From: Tenebrio molitor
Lineage: Eukaryota; Arthropoda; Insecta; Coleoptera; Tenebrionidae
NCBI RefSeq assembly: GCF_963966145.1
Contig: NC_091052.1
Coordinates: 16,740,001 to 16,804,000 of the forward strand
DNA: 64,000 nucleotides
Reading direction: 5' to 3'
The notes under the pieces are model-generated. The model saw only the letters and a list, made by a program, of their open reading frames with translations. It was not told the origin of the DNA and ran no database searches. Shown here in pieces: positions 45,801 to 57,800 of the stretch; position 1 is the stretch's first letter; each line of letters opens with the position of its first letter. A program made the position numbers and the translations under genes.

Positions 45801-48800
45801 TTTTTTTGCCCGTAATAGTACATATTCACGTGCAAAACATATGTAAGTACATACATACTACGAGTATGTGTATGTAACTATTTGCAAAGTGGCGTAATAT
45901 AGATCTACAAATTCGAGAATTCAGTAGTGCGAGGCAAACTAACCTCAGCAGAAACGGCTTTTCTCAGAAAATATTTGGCTTTTTTCGGAAAACATTTCTT
46001 TTCGCGGAGCTGCTTTGGAGGGATTTTTTTGGCAGAAATTGAATGAAAAGCTTTATAGAACAATTCGTTGTGAAAAAACTAATGAGACGACGCCGGGGAA
46101 TCAGAATTTGTCCGCTCAAGGGAACTGTCCGTTTTTCAGAAGTGTCCGTTAAGGGAAGTTGAAGTTTCACTGTATATCCAAGTTTTGTCATCTTTTGTGA
46201 GTTGTAACGGGTATTTTTTTAAATTTGGTGTCGAAGTTGGCGTTGAAGAGTCGATTGTGAACGCACCACCCGACTACAACTCTGATCTAACCTCACTTTT
46301 TGCGTGTTTTTTATATGCAATTTGAAAAATCAGTCTTTTTTAAAACGAATGGTTGGTCAGTTCTTTAAATCTAACCTCACTTTTTGCGTTGTTAGTATTT
46401 TTAATCTGCAATTTTAAGACCTTTATACTTTTCAGAAGTAGCTCCTATCTAAATCGAAAACAACCACATTTTTTTTCTAATGCCGAAATCATGGTGCAAT
46501 TTGTCTCGAGTATCACTATTAGCAAAGTAGAAAAAATACTGTATGACATCTCGTTTACAAGGCATTTTATCGCACTAACTCCTTTAGGGCACTCCTCGCT
46601 ACGCTCGTCGTGCTCTAAAACCGTGCGTGCGACAAAATGATTCTTATAAGACTCGTATCATAATATACTATTTTATACTTCTACAGCTGACTCAGTTATT
46701 ATTTTCTTCATTCTGTGAACAATAGCTGTGTTTTATTCAGTAACAATAGAAATTGGTCTTTAATAAATGGTTACAAATGAAACTTAGAGCCAGTTTATAG
46801 AAAGCGAATTAAATATTTAATTCGAATTAAATTTTAATGCGCGATCAACTCATGAATCCGAAACTTCGATTGGTTCAATCTAATCACGTGTTCAGTTAAT
46901 CTCGCATTTGATTACGATTACCTTAATTTAGCTTCTGTAAAGTGGCCCTAAATGTAGGAAATAATGTTCCATTACTATGTAATTTAATAAATAATTTGAA
47001 TTTCGATAATCACTATCCGATTTTATGATTTCAAATAAATGAGAAAATAAGGAGGAGAAAGGAATGTTAGAAAAATGGAAAGTAAAATAGAAAAAATAGG
47101 AAGAGAAAGTCACAAAGAAATGACAAAGAGAAAAGAAACGAATTAGCAAAATTGAGAAAAAAAAAAGTTGAAAAAAGAACCACTGTGGTTTGCGGATGGG
47201 GTTGAGCTCTAACTCTAACTCTAACTCTAACTCTAACTAAAAGGAAGAAGAGAAAGAGTGGAATTAAAAATGAGAAAGGAAAATATGGTAATGAAACACG
47301 GAAGAAAAAAGTGTTAAGAAAATAATAGAACAGATTGGTGGAAGGGTTAGGAGGAAATAGGAATAAAGGAAGGATGAAAAAGACACAAAAGCACAAAGAA
47401 ACAAAGAAGGAGACAGAAAGAAATATTATGACGACACATTTTGTATAAATTATGATGCCGCACTTCTGGGGCTAAACTAGATCAGTTCATTTAAATTAGT
47501 TTCAATTCGGTAATTGGGTTTGAGTGTGTTTAGTTTGATCGAATTTACTTTGATCTTTATCGACTAGGTATATTGACTAATTCATATATTGTTGAAAATT
47601 CAAAAGAAAAAAAGGAAGAGAGCCTGAATGTTTCATAAACATTTTAGTTAGGGTTAGCAAGTCAATTTTTTCCGAAAAAGAGAAAACGAAAAAAATTGTG
47701 AAAAGGGAAAAATTCCCGTTAAAAAAAAAAATTTGTTACACAGTCTAGGACTGGTTTACAAATCTATGAGGGGCATGATGACCAACTCAATAGACCGGGA
47801 CCAATGGCTTAACGTGACTTCCGAATCACGAGACAGAATATAGCCTTTTTTTTAAAGAAGAGAAATAGCAATAAATAAAAAATGAGCGACATGGAATGAC
47901 AGAAAAATTGTAAAAACGGGAGCCAGGGAATAAATATTTCGGAAAATTGATAGTCAAAAATGTGTTTCTTCTGGAAAAGAAGGAAAGAAAGAGATAACAA
48001 TGGAAAATCGGAAGAAAGAATATTAAAATAGAGCATATTCGGAATAAAAATATACTAGTTTGGATAAGAGCAGGGGAAATAGTGCGGAAAGAGAATGATT
48101 TTTATACACAGAATGGTAGGGAATAAATGGAAATGAGGAAAAGATTTCGAAGGAAAAATAATAAAAGGCATCAAAGAAAATTTTAATATAAGCAAATTAT
48201 AAAATTAAATACTTTTAGAATACTTATATCTATTTCTCAATTATTGTATCATGCGTTCAAATGAAAATCTGGGTTGAGTAAGCGTTGAAAAAAGTAAACC
48301 ATTTTGAACAGTGTAAAGTTTTAATTTCCCACCGTTTGACACGATTGACATTTTTTATGTTTAATCGGCACATGATTGAACATGTTTGTTTTCAGTAAAG
48401 GGTGCCCTTAGATATTTGCTAAAGAATAGGGTTAGTTAGTTATTCAATTTTTAATGTAAAACATTGCAAAGAAAGAAAGAAAAAGGCGAAAGATTTTTGT
48501 TTATAAATTTTGGCTTGGCTGTCGACATGCTCTAATTACAACTGTCAATTTACACTTCAAAAAAGCAAAACAGTTGACGGTTTCCAACGCCCTCCCAGCC
48601 CAGGATTTCATTTGAACGTCCGATAGTTCCTAATCGGAAGTTCTAAAGCAAATTTTTAATTTTACAATTGTTTTTAATAAACTATCTCTTGATAAATACA
48701 TAATTTTTGGAATAATATCGTGCGTCTTCATCAGAAGAACAATCAAAGTTTAAGTTTTCAAGATAGAGTTAACATTTGCCTATGACAACCTCTCAACTTT

Positions 48801-51800
48801 TTATTTGTTACGGTATAAAACGCGCGTCGTCACAATACGCACAGGTTGTAGCAACAAATATTATTAATTAATAAATTCTTATGGCTTATGTTTATTTGAT
48901 CAGTAACATTATTCAGTTGACAAGTAAAAAAATAAACATTTTTCAAGTAGAAAATTCAGTTTGATCAGTATGTTCTGTCCGGATAAAAATTAATCTTTGA
49001 CTGATTTAAAAAAAAATGATATGTAGAAATACTATTTGATCAGATATTTTGTTCAATAATTAATTGCATTTTGATTCTTAAAAAAACTTAAGTTTCATAA
49101 TAATTTATGATAAGTATTTTGATTCAATATGATTAAGTATAATAGTGAAATTGAAATATAAATAACGATAAATGGTCTGAGGGCAGAGCCAATGGCAGAG
49201 CTGACTGATAATATACCTACAGAAAATGTACGGCAGCACGGCAATACAGCATAGATTGTGAGGCAGGTTCTGTACTAATCTCGACAAGAGGAATTTCAAA
49301 TAAATAAAATCAGGACAACATTATGGTAGAATTTACTTGAAAATTAAACGATAAAATAAACAATGAAAAAATAATTTTCAAACTTAAAAATTAAAAAAAA
49401 CATTTTCTTAAGTACCTATAGCTTAAAGTTTATGTATATTACTACTGCACAATAAGAGCTTTTTTTGCCTTAGAAGGACGCCCTCTTTTACGTTTCCCTT
49501 GAATACTTATATTTCGCGCTTCTGGTGGTGGTTTGACATATTTAAGTCTAATGGCTATGCCAATAATATGTTTACATATCATATTTTTAAAAAAAGCTGG
49601 ACAATTACAGTTTCCCTTAATCCACTCATCTGGAGAAGTTGACGTGGTAGTTATCCAGGATGAAAATGCCTTATTTTTAAACTCTTCAAATTCCACCCAA
49701 TTTTCTGCGCAAATGTCATTTAATTCTCCTGGTTCTTCGGTTGAATCCCCTGCTGGAATTTTGTAACTAATTTGACTCTCCTGTTGGGAGACAATGAGAA
49801 CTGGTTTATTCTTTTTAGTCCACTGATAGGCAGATGTCCACAGGGACAATGTAATTGTTGGTATTTTCGAAAATTTTTTCAACTCAGTTTTATAGTCGTT
49901 CGACCATTGTTGAACACTTTCAAGAGCAACCGATAGAAAATGGTTTAATGAAAGGCGTTCCCGAAGGGTATGAGTGTCTTTTATAACTTTATTAAACGCT
50001 TCTAAGGCGTTATTAGTACTTGGTACATGTTTCATTACACCTTCGTACCAATTGCTATTATCAGACAGCCACTCTCTTTCAAAATAATTCAAAAAAGCTT
50101 GCTCCGTATTCCATTTTTTTTTGAAAAGTTCAACAGCTTTTTCGAATATCTCTGGAGATGAAGAAAGTTGAAGAGTGTTAATATCTCTCAGAATTAGGGA
50201 ACGGTTTTTTTTCTCCACATCACGCTCTACACGTTTCTGAACATTTTTCCTCATATGCGCCCAGCACATGATTATCAACTTATCAGTTCCGAAAATCTCT
50301 ATGAAAGCATTCTGAATACTTTTTGCAGCATCACATATCAACACGTTAGGTTCAAATTTTTTTTCAAATAATTTCTTTGATGTGGCAACTAACGCTCTAA
50401 AGAGAAACTTGAAATCCTCCTTCTTCTCATTAGTACAAACAGAAAGACCAAAAGGGTGAAAATGTTTATCCATATCGGTAGTACCCACTATTAGAACTGG
50501 AAAACCTTGCCACAAGAGTTTGTAGGTTGCATCAGCATGAATTTTGTAACTGTTGGCACAAATACTCATCAAATATCTACTTGTTATGAAAAATCGAAAA
50601 ATGCTTTCCTCTTCCTCAGTCTCTAATTCGTATTGTGCGACGAAAGGGATATGCAAGTCTTCTGGAATAACTGAGTTTTTCAGTAGCCATGCTTCCAATT
50701 CTCCAACACTTATTTGTGACGGGCCATATTTGGATTCTCGCAACTGATGCAAGTAATTATCTAATTGTCTTTTTGAGGGAAGCTTCCTGATATCACTATT
50801 CTTGGACAATTCTATTAAAATAGCCTTTGGCTTTAACTTTAGGTCAAAAAGTTTTTGGATTTCCAACTTTAGAGAAGGGTCAATTCCAAGAACGCCTTTT
50901 GTTTCAATAGAGTCATGATTGTGTTCTGATTTAGTCTTGAATAAATGCACTTCATGCGATGTCGAATCATACTGAAGATATATTTTTGCAGAACATTGTT
51001 GTCCACGAAGTTTAACTTGATTGCACCTGAAGTATTTCTTTATTCCTTCTTCTGTTTTATTTTTATAATGAAATCCCCATATTTTTTTATCTTTTATAAA
51101 TTTTTCAGCCTCATCCGATCCAGAAAAAACTCCAATCTTTATCCAATTTCCTATAACTCTCCTCTTTGGCGATGATTCGTGATGACGTCCTTCCTCAGAG
51201 GATGATTCCGACGTTTCGTACTCCGCAACTAGACTATTGTTCATCCTGAACGCCTGCAGAATATGACTGTGAAAAAATATTTATAAATACCTCAATTTAC
51301 CTTGTAAACTTATGCAATTTATTTCACCATAACACAAGACACTTGCAGACTATTGCGCGGTCAAATTTATAGGTTATGTTGTTTTTCTCGAATCGTACCT
51401 AATTGACACAATTTTAAGAATCAAGTAAATTGTACACTGAGCAATTGTTTTTTTACTTGTGTTCTTCAATATTCTGTGCCACAAATTAAATTTAATACTT
51501 AACAAACGCAAATTCATTGAATCAGATTTAAAATTTCGTAGATCAAAATGTTTTACCACTGTCCAAACAATATTTTACTGATCATTCAGTATTTTAACTT
51601 GGAATATATATTTTTAACTTGCCTCTAAATATTTTACTGTGCATTCAGATTTATTACTTAATTATTTAGTAAATATTATTACAAATAGTTACTGATCAAA
51701 ATGTATTTGTACTCATCAATTAAATTGTTCCGAATTCTTATTGGTTTAAATTTTATTTGTTTTCTAAGAATTAAATTTTTTCTTTGAAATTAATTTGCTA

Positions 51801-54800
51801 AAAGCCTTGAATAATGAGAAAAATCTTGAATATTTCAAAATTAAATAGTGAAATTTTCTCGTTCTAAAAATCCTAGTCTGGACCCGGTTTGAAACTAAAC
51901 AGACACAGTTCATTGTTGAGCGGTTGGTGTTTTAATTGCTTAGCCTGGAGCAATTTTTAAAACATAAACGCCTAATTAGGAGTGTAGATGTGTATTTAGC
52001 AAAGTAGGGAGAACTTATTTAGTTTGGTTTTTGATGCATAAAACGCGATTGCTCGCTTCGCCAGTCAAAGATGAAATATTTCAAACGGGTCCAAGAATAA
52101 GTTTCCTCTTTCGGTTCATTCTTCGCTTAATCATTTAAAACTCAGTCAAAATATCGAATCAAATCACTTACCGAAAACTTGAATCGTTCCGTCGGTGTCG
52201 CCCAGAGAGTTTTTCGATACACACTTGTAGTTGCCGTAGTCCTGTGGACTTATCGACCTTATGGTCAGTTTCATGTGGATCTTGTAGCCATTCGTTGAGT
52301 ACGTTGGTTCGTATTTTCCACCTGAAAAGCGGAATAATTTACGATTTATGACCGGTATAAAATCGGTATTATAATGCTGAAATTTTCAGCATGAAAAATA
52401 TCGACTCCGTTACGCCGCCGTCGCATCGATTGACTGCCACATTATTACCACTGATACCCAGTGCAATTTCCACGCAAGGCGCACTGCCACTACATGACGT
52501 TCCATAATTAATGCTGTTATCGACAAAGCTTTTCAAAATTAAAAACTAGTCGCTACTTGCAAAATAATGCTGTACTACCGAGATGCACGACGGCCAGGTA
52601 TACTGCTATACCTTAATTAATATTCCAAACATAAATTGTCAAAAAACTGTATAAGATTTTAAAGAACCAAGTTCTTAAATGTTTCACCATGATAAACGAA
52701 TTTTCTAGTTTTGTCATAATTGAATAAAAACCATTATAATTTAACCAGAACAAAAAATAACTGTCTGTCAAAATAACAAAATTAACTGAGAGTAAGGAAT
52801 GGATAGAAGCATATAATTAGGTATATATTTTTGATGTATCAGTCATCATAAAAAAATTATAACAAAAGATGGTTCGCTCTAGGGTACGTACTTTTCCTGA
52901 AAAAGCTCGTCATAATTAATGATTCTCATTATCAGACTTAATATTTCAATATTTAATATAAAGCGTGTATTTTTAAATTTGGCGTCGAAGTAGGCGTTGG
53001 AGAGTCGATTGAGATCGCACCACTCGTGTAAAAGTGTAAGATTTAAACAGCTGATCCGTGATCCGTAACCTGTATAGTGCGTTCACAATCGACAGTTCAA
53101 CGCCTACTTCGACGCCAAATTTAAAAAAACACCCGTTATGTATATCGTGCGTTGATTTAAATTTATCCTCAAAGTTGGCGTTGAAGACTCGATTGTGAAC
53201 GCACTATACGTATTACGGATCACAGATCAGCTGTTAAAATGTTACGTTTTTTACACGAGTGGTGCGTTCCCAATCGACTCTTCAATGCCAACTTTGAGGA
53301 TAAATTTAAATGAACCTACGATACATAGCACTATTTTTTTATTTCAAAAGATTTTATCTTTCGAAAATGATCTGTCGACGTCACAGTTAGATAATGATCA
53401 AAATATTTCACATATTTATTTCTTAATTCCTAATTAGTAAATATCGCAAAGTAGTTTTTTTTTTATAATAGAAAAATCCAGATTTTTTGTCAAAATGAAG
53501 TCTATTGTTTCTTGAAGACGCGAATCAAACTCTCCGAGAAAAAGTTTTAAACTATTTAATGATCCATCCAGTCCAGTTTTGAGTTGCCTTGTTTAAGAGA
53601 AATATTTTGATTTTCAAAAAAGTATGTTATTAATTATTTATTCACGCCAACTTACTGAAACCAATTAAAAAAATTTTTTTAAGAATTTCCTTGCATGCAA
53701 AGATTGAGCGAGAGTCTTCTGCACAAGAAAAGATAGTTTCTTGCAGATTTTCCAGATATATGGTGTGAAATGTCCAAGCCTTTAATCATGAACCTGGACG
53801 AGTAATTAATGTTTTTCTTTATGCCGACTTATTCGATGCAATTCAAGAATTTTTTTAGGCAGACTTATTAATTTATAGACATCGGAAATTCGTCTCTTAC
53901 ATTGTATTGACATAGACGGTGCAGAGCGTGCATTGTACGAGTACATGTGATATGTACCAGATTTGGATAATGAGCTTTTAGTAATTTGCCAGTTTTAATT
54001 ATGTATGTTGTAACATTACTAATAAATAAAATACTACATTAATAATTTACATCAAAATAGAGTTGAAACTTTTATTAATAAATGCATGTAAAATAACAAT
54101 AAAAAAATTAATAATGAATTCGTTACACATCATCCCAAAATATCTGTCGTTTCAGAAACATGATTTTCAATGGTCTTCATAAACTTCGGAATTTAATTTT
54201 TGCATAAGATTGGTTCATCTGGTACATATCTATTGGTACATTTTTTAAATTTTTTTTTATAATATCTATAGAGAAATTACGAGTATAGTCAATTTAGGTG
54301 GTTTAAAGATGCATTCATTTTTGTTTGAACATGTTATGTTATGTGCATCTTTTGTAGAGTGAATCATTACACCACTATGTAATGCAGAAGTGTTTCTTAT
54401 TGTAAAACATTCACTGTATTCGCTAAACCATTGCGAAAGTGCAAAAGTATTTGACATCGTTATTTTTACAGAGAAATATGTACCTATTACTTATCTTTAA
54501 AAATTGGAAATACGATTTTTTTTTGACCTTATATAAATAGGTGTAACAGAAAAATGAATATTATTCTTTATAGAAACTTCAATAAAGATGGTTCATACTG
54601 TTAGTATTAAATTAAATAATAAATTTTCAAATAACAACAAAAACAACACCAAAGGAATAGTAATAATAATTAATAATATAATATAAATCCGTATAATCAC
54701 TGTTAACGCCACCAAAGCTTGAGAATCGATTGTTAAATAGTTAAATAGTTAGGTTTCTCCCTACGCGTTAGCCGTCGCTAGTTGAGCGTATGCTAATGGA

Positions 54801-57800
54801 TAATACCACCACCGTTCGAAGAGCTAAACCGATCCGATCACTACACATCAGTTATTCATAACATTATATTTTTATGGTTACAAAAAATTATCACTAAGAA
54901 AGTTGTCTCGATTTGTGCTTTATAATTAGATACTCGAAACTGCCATCCTTCAAAGCAAGTAGGTACTCTACGTTTCTCAATTTCTCCGACTTTAAAGACA
55001 AAGACATCTATCGAGTATTTTGAACGTTATAAATTTGGAATTCCATGTCGTTAGTGAGACATTAATACTTCATGTGCGACGCCATTATAAATATCAGTGA
55101 AAAGGAAAAAGTTCAATAAAACAAAATATGTATACAGTTCACTAAAAAGTGAATGAAGAATAAATTGTTGGTAATAAAATGCCCGACTAATAAAAAATGT
55201 AATTTTAAAACATTTTCCTTTATTTGAATCTACACAAAAGTAGCGTCCGATTGTTACTCGTTGGAAAACATGTGTCTACACAAAAAATGTAATCAAATTA
55301 ACAGTTTCTACTTCAAGAAAACATCAATTATTTTGTTAAAAACGTGCTAAAATGTTTGAGATATTCAAGTCGCTTTGAAGCGATTGAACAATTCTGCGAA
55401 AAATTAAATACATCTACACGGTTTTCCCTCTTTTTCTTGTAGTTGACTCCAGTCGCTTTGTGAAGGGACATTAGGTGGGGATGTGCAGCAACGCTATTTC
55501 ATTCGACCGTCTATTGGTTGAATATTTGGACCGCGCAAGTTTCCCCCACCAAATGTCCCTTCAGCCGCCTACGACTACCTTGAGGGGACGAATTCTTGCG
55601 GAAGTCATTGTTTATTGTTGTTCTACAGTTTAGTATAAAACTTAAACGATTTCATTCAGAAGTAAAGGGAGTTAAAATGGTGTTTCTAAGACTGAAGGTA
55701 CTTGAGTAACGCGAGACTAATCTCCATAATCGGTCCATAAATAATGGAGATATAAAACTAAAAAATCTTAGGTAGGACATCCTGTATGTACTACACAACA
55801 TTATAAAAAGGAGTTAATTTTGAATTCAAAGCGAAATATTTTGTTGGTCAAATCAAAGTTAACGTTGAAGAGTCGATTGTGAACGCACATATAATTATAT
55901 ATTTCCTGATTTGACCAACAAAATATTTCAGTATAAATCGATGTATTGTTCACCTGTTTATAAGCATGGGCAGATAAGAATATTCGCCGGTTAATATTGT
56001 GTGGGTAGAGTCATTTGAGTGGCTTACATTGATAAAATACACGAAAAAGTTTAAATTTACTTGCTGTACGATAAGCAAATAAAATTATCTGGATAATTAC
56101 GTCAGTAAATTTGTTGGTAAATAAGTGAAATTCAGTGAATTTTGTTTCTTGCATCGTTCCTCATAATAACGCTGTAGCATGGGTTTCTCACAGGATTCTC
56201 GCTGTGGTATCGAACTGATAAAATTATGATACCCCAAGAGGTTTAAATTAATGAGAATCCACCGAGCTCGTTAATAAAAAAGGTTATAAAAGTGGCGAGA
56301 CAAACCTCGAAAATGAGAACAAAGCCGTCAACGTAATTAAAAAAAAGGAAGGAGAGGAGAAGACAATAATAGAATAACGGATGATAAAAAAATGTTGAAA
56401 TGTATGGTAGGAAGCTTTGATCGTGCTTTTAGCTCTCGACAACTCGCACCGCTCGAACCTGTCGGAGAAAACTTATCTAAAAAGCAACACGTTTTCCTTT
56501 TACACAGCGAAATAATAAAAAAGTACTAACTCTGTGGAACGATTTCGCCTTTATCAGTGGTCCAGTAGTTAATAGACTTCGGAAAGGCCTCCGAGTGGCA
56601 TTCGAGTGTTATCTGTTGTCCTTCGTAAGCGCCGACTAGCTGATTCTGGATCCAGATCATTGGAGGAACTGTAAAAGAAAGGATGAGCGGGGGTGGCAGC
56701 GGCGGCGGCTTCAAAGCGCTTACAATGCACAATGAGCATGATGCGTTTGCTGACGGATGGGGGGATCCCGTTGGAGGCGATGCACAGGTAAGGCCCCATT
56801 TGTTGCCTGCTCACCCGAGTGATGTTCAATACGGGACCGTCGATGCTTCCCACTGAAAACACAGAAAAGCGACAATGTAAACTTCACATGTTTGCTCAAT
56901 TTTTTTTCGTTAGCTCTACGATTATCAATTCTATTTAATGATCAGATTTCACCGATTTTCAATTCTGGCTAAGCTCTCGACCGTGAACCAGGTGCTGAAG
57001 TTTCACGATAAATTGTTAAATCAACTTTTATGCAGTTTCGCCTTTTTACAGAAACTCTCTGAAATTTACAAGAGGCGGCACTTGCTGCTGTTAGTTTGAT
57101 TATCAAAGCGTTTGTCGAGATCGATGACTCCGGCCTTGTCATTACGCGAAGGAGGCGTTCGCCTTCATTTCTTTTTGCTCTTTTAGAAATCCTTCATGAA
57201 TACGGAGTTTACAAAGTCTGTGCAAAGAATGTTTGATGAAATATTTCAGAAACTTATAGACACATAGTCAAGACCATAACTTTGTAAAAAATTGTATCTG
57301 ACATATTTTAATTTGTTTAAATAATTTATATGACCGAGTTTGCAGTGAAATTAGTGCTCTTATTGCCCTAGAATTTAGGTTGTTATTCACATTCATTGCA
57401 TAGAGTATAACCACCCAAGTATGAATGTAATTACTTAGTTATGCTGCTGTTGGAAACTAAGAGGAATGAAGGTAGCACTAATCAGGAATTGCGGTAATTA
57501 AATAAGGAAGATTTAGTGACATTGCATAACCTCCGATAGTTTGAAAGGTTGATAAAAATTCAGAATCTTAAAATGTCAAACAGACACGAGCATAAGAAAT
57601 ATTTGCTACTCCTGCAGCTCTGCACGCACTTCGCAATGGACAATGAAAATTTAAAAGTGACGCATAATTGACTGTTTCTCGCTCGCTCGGTTAAACTCGG
57701 CTTCCCCGAACTTACTCGAATCAGCCTTTCACCTCGGAGCGTGTGATGTGACGCATGACGCGAACACCGCGCCGTGACGCATGACGGTTGAAAACGAATT

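Larger units (their letters stand above)
41319..45820. mobile_element. Element with 32-bp inverted repeats enclosing the tyrosine recombinase
   Basis: The left end 41319-41350 and the reverse complement of 45789-45820 agree at about 28 of 32 positions. Both begin TACTATT and share AAAAAGTGGGACATCAA. Between them lie the P-like insertion (41366-43912) and the recombinase gene. No clear target duplication is seen; a Tc1-like MITE has inserted right next to the left end. Whether the recombinase moved the whole unit or is only a passenger is open. Confidence 0.55.
40847..46174. mobile_element. Outer Tigger/pogo-like element, host of the nest
   Basis: TACAGTGAAACTTC at 40847-40860 recurs inverted at 46161-46174, and both ends run on into AACG-type sequence (AATAACGAAC; TTAACGGACAC on the reverse strand). 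TA ends and this motif are typical of pogo/Tigger members of Tc1-mariner. No pogo transposase frame is visible, so it is non-autonomous or decayed. Confidence 0.5.

Noticed and set aside
47207..47238. Interstitial telomeric repeat
   Set aside because: The unit is CTCTAA, not the insect TTAGG/CCTAA pentamer.
49442..51244. Host exon of gene B
   Set aside because: A 1.8-kb single frame with a MULE domain order, its own start and stop and flanking inverted repeats; it does not join the Ig exons.
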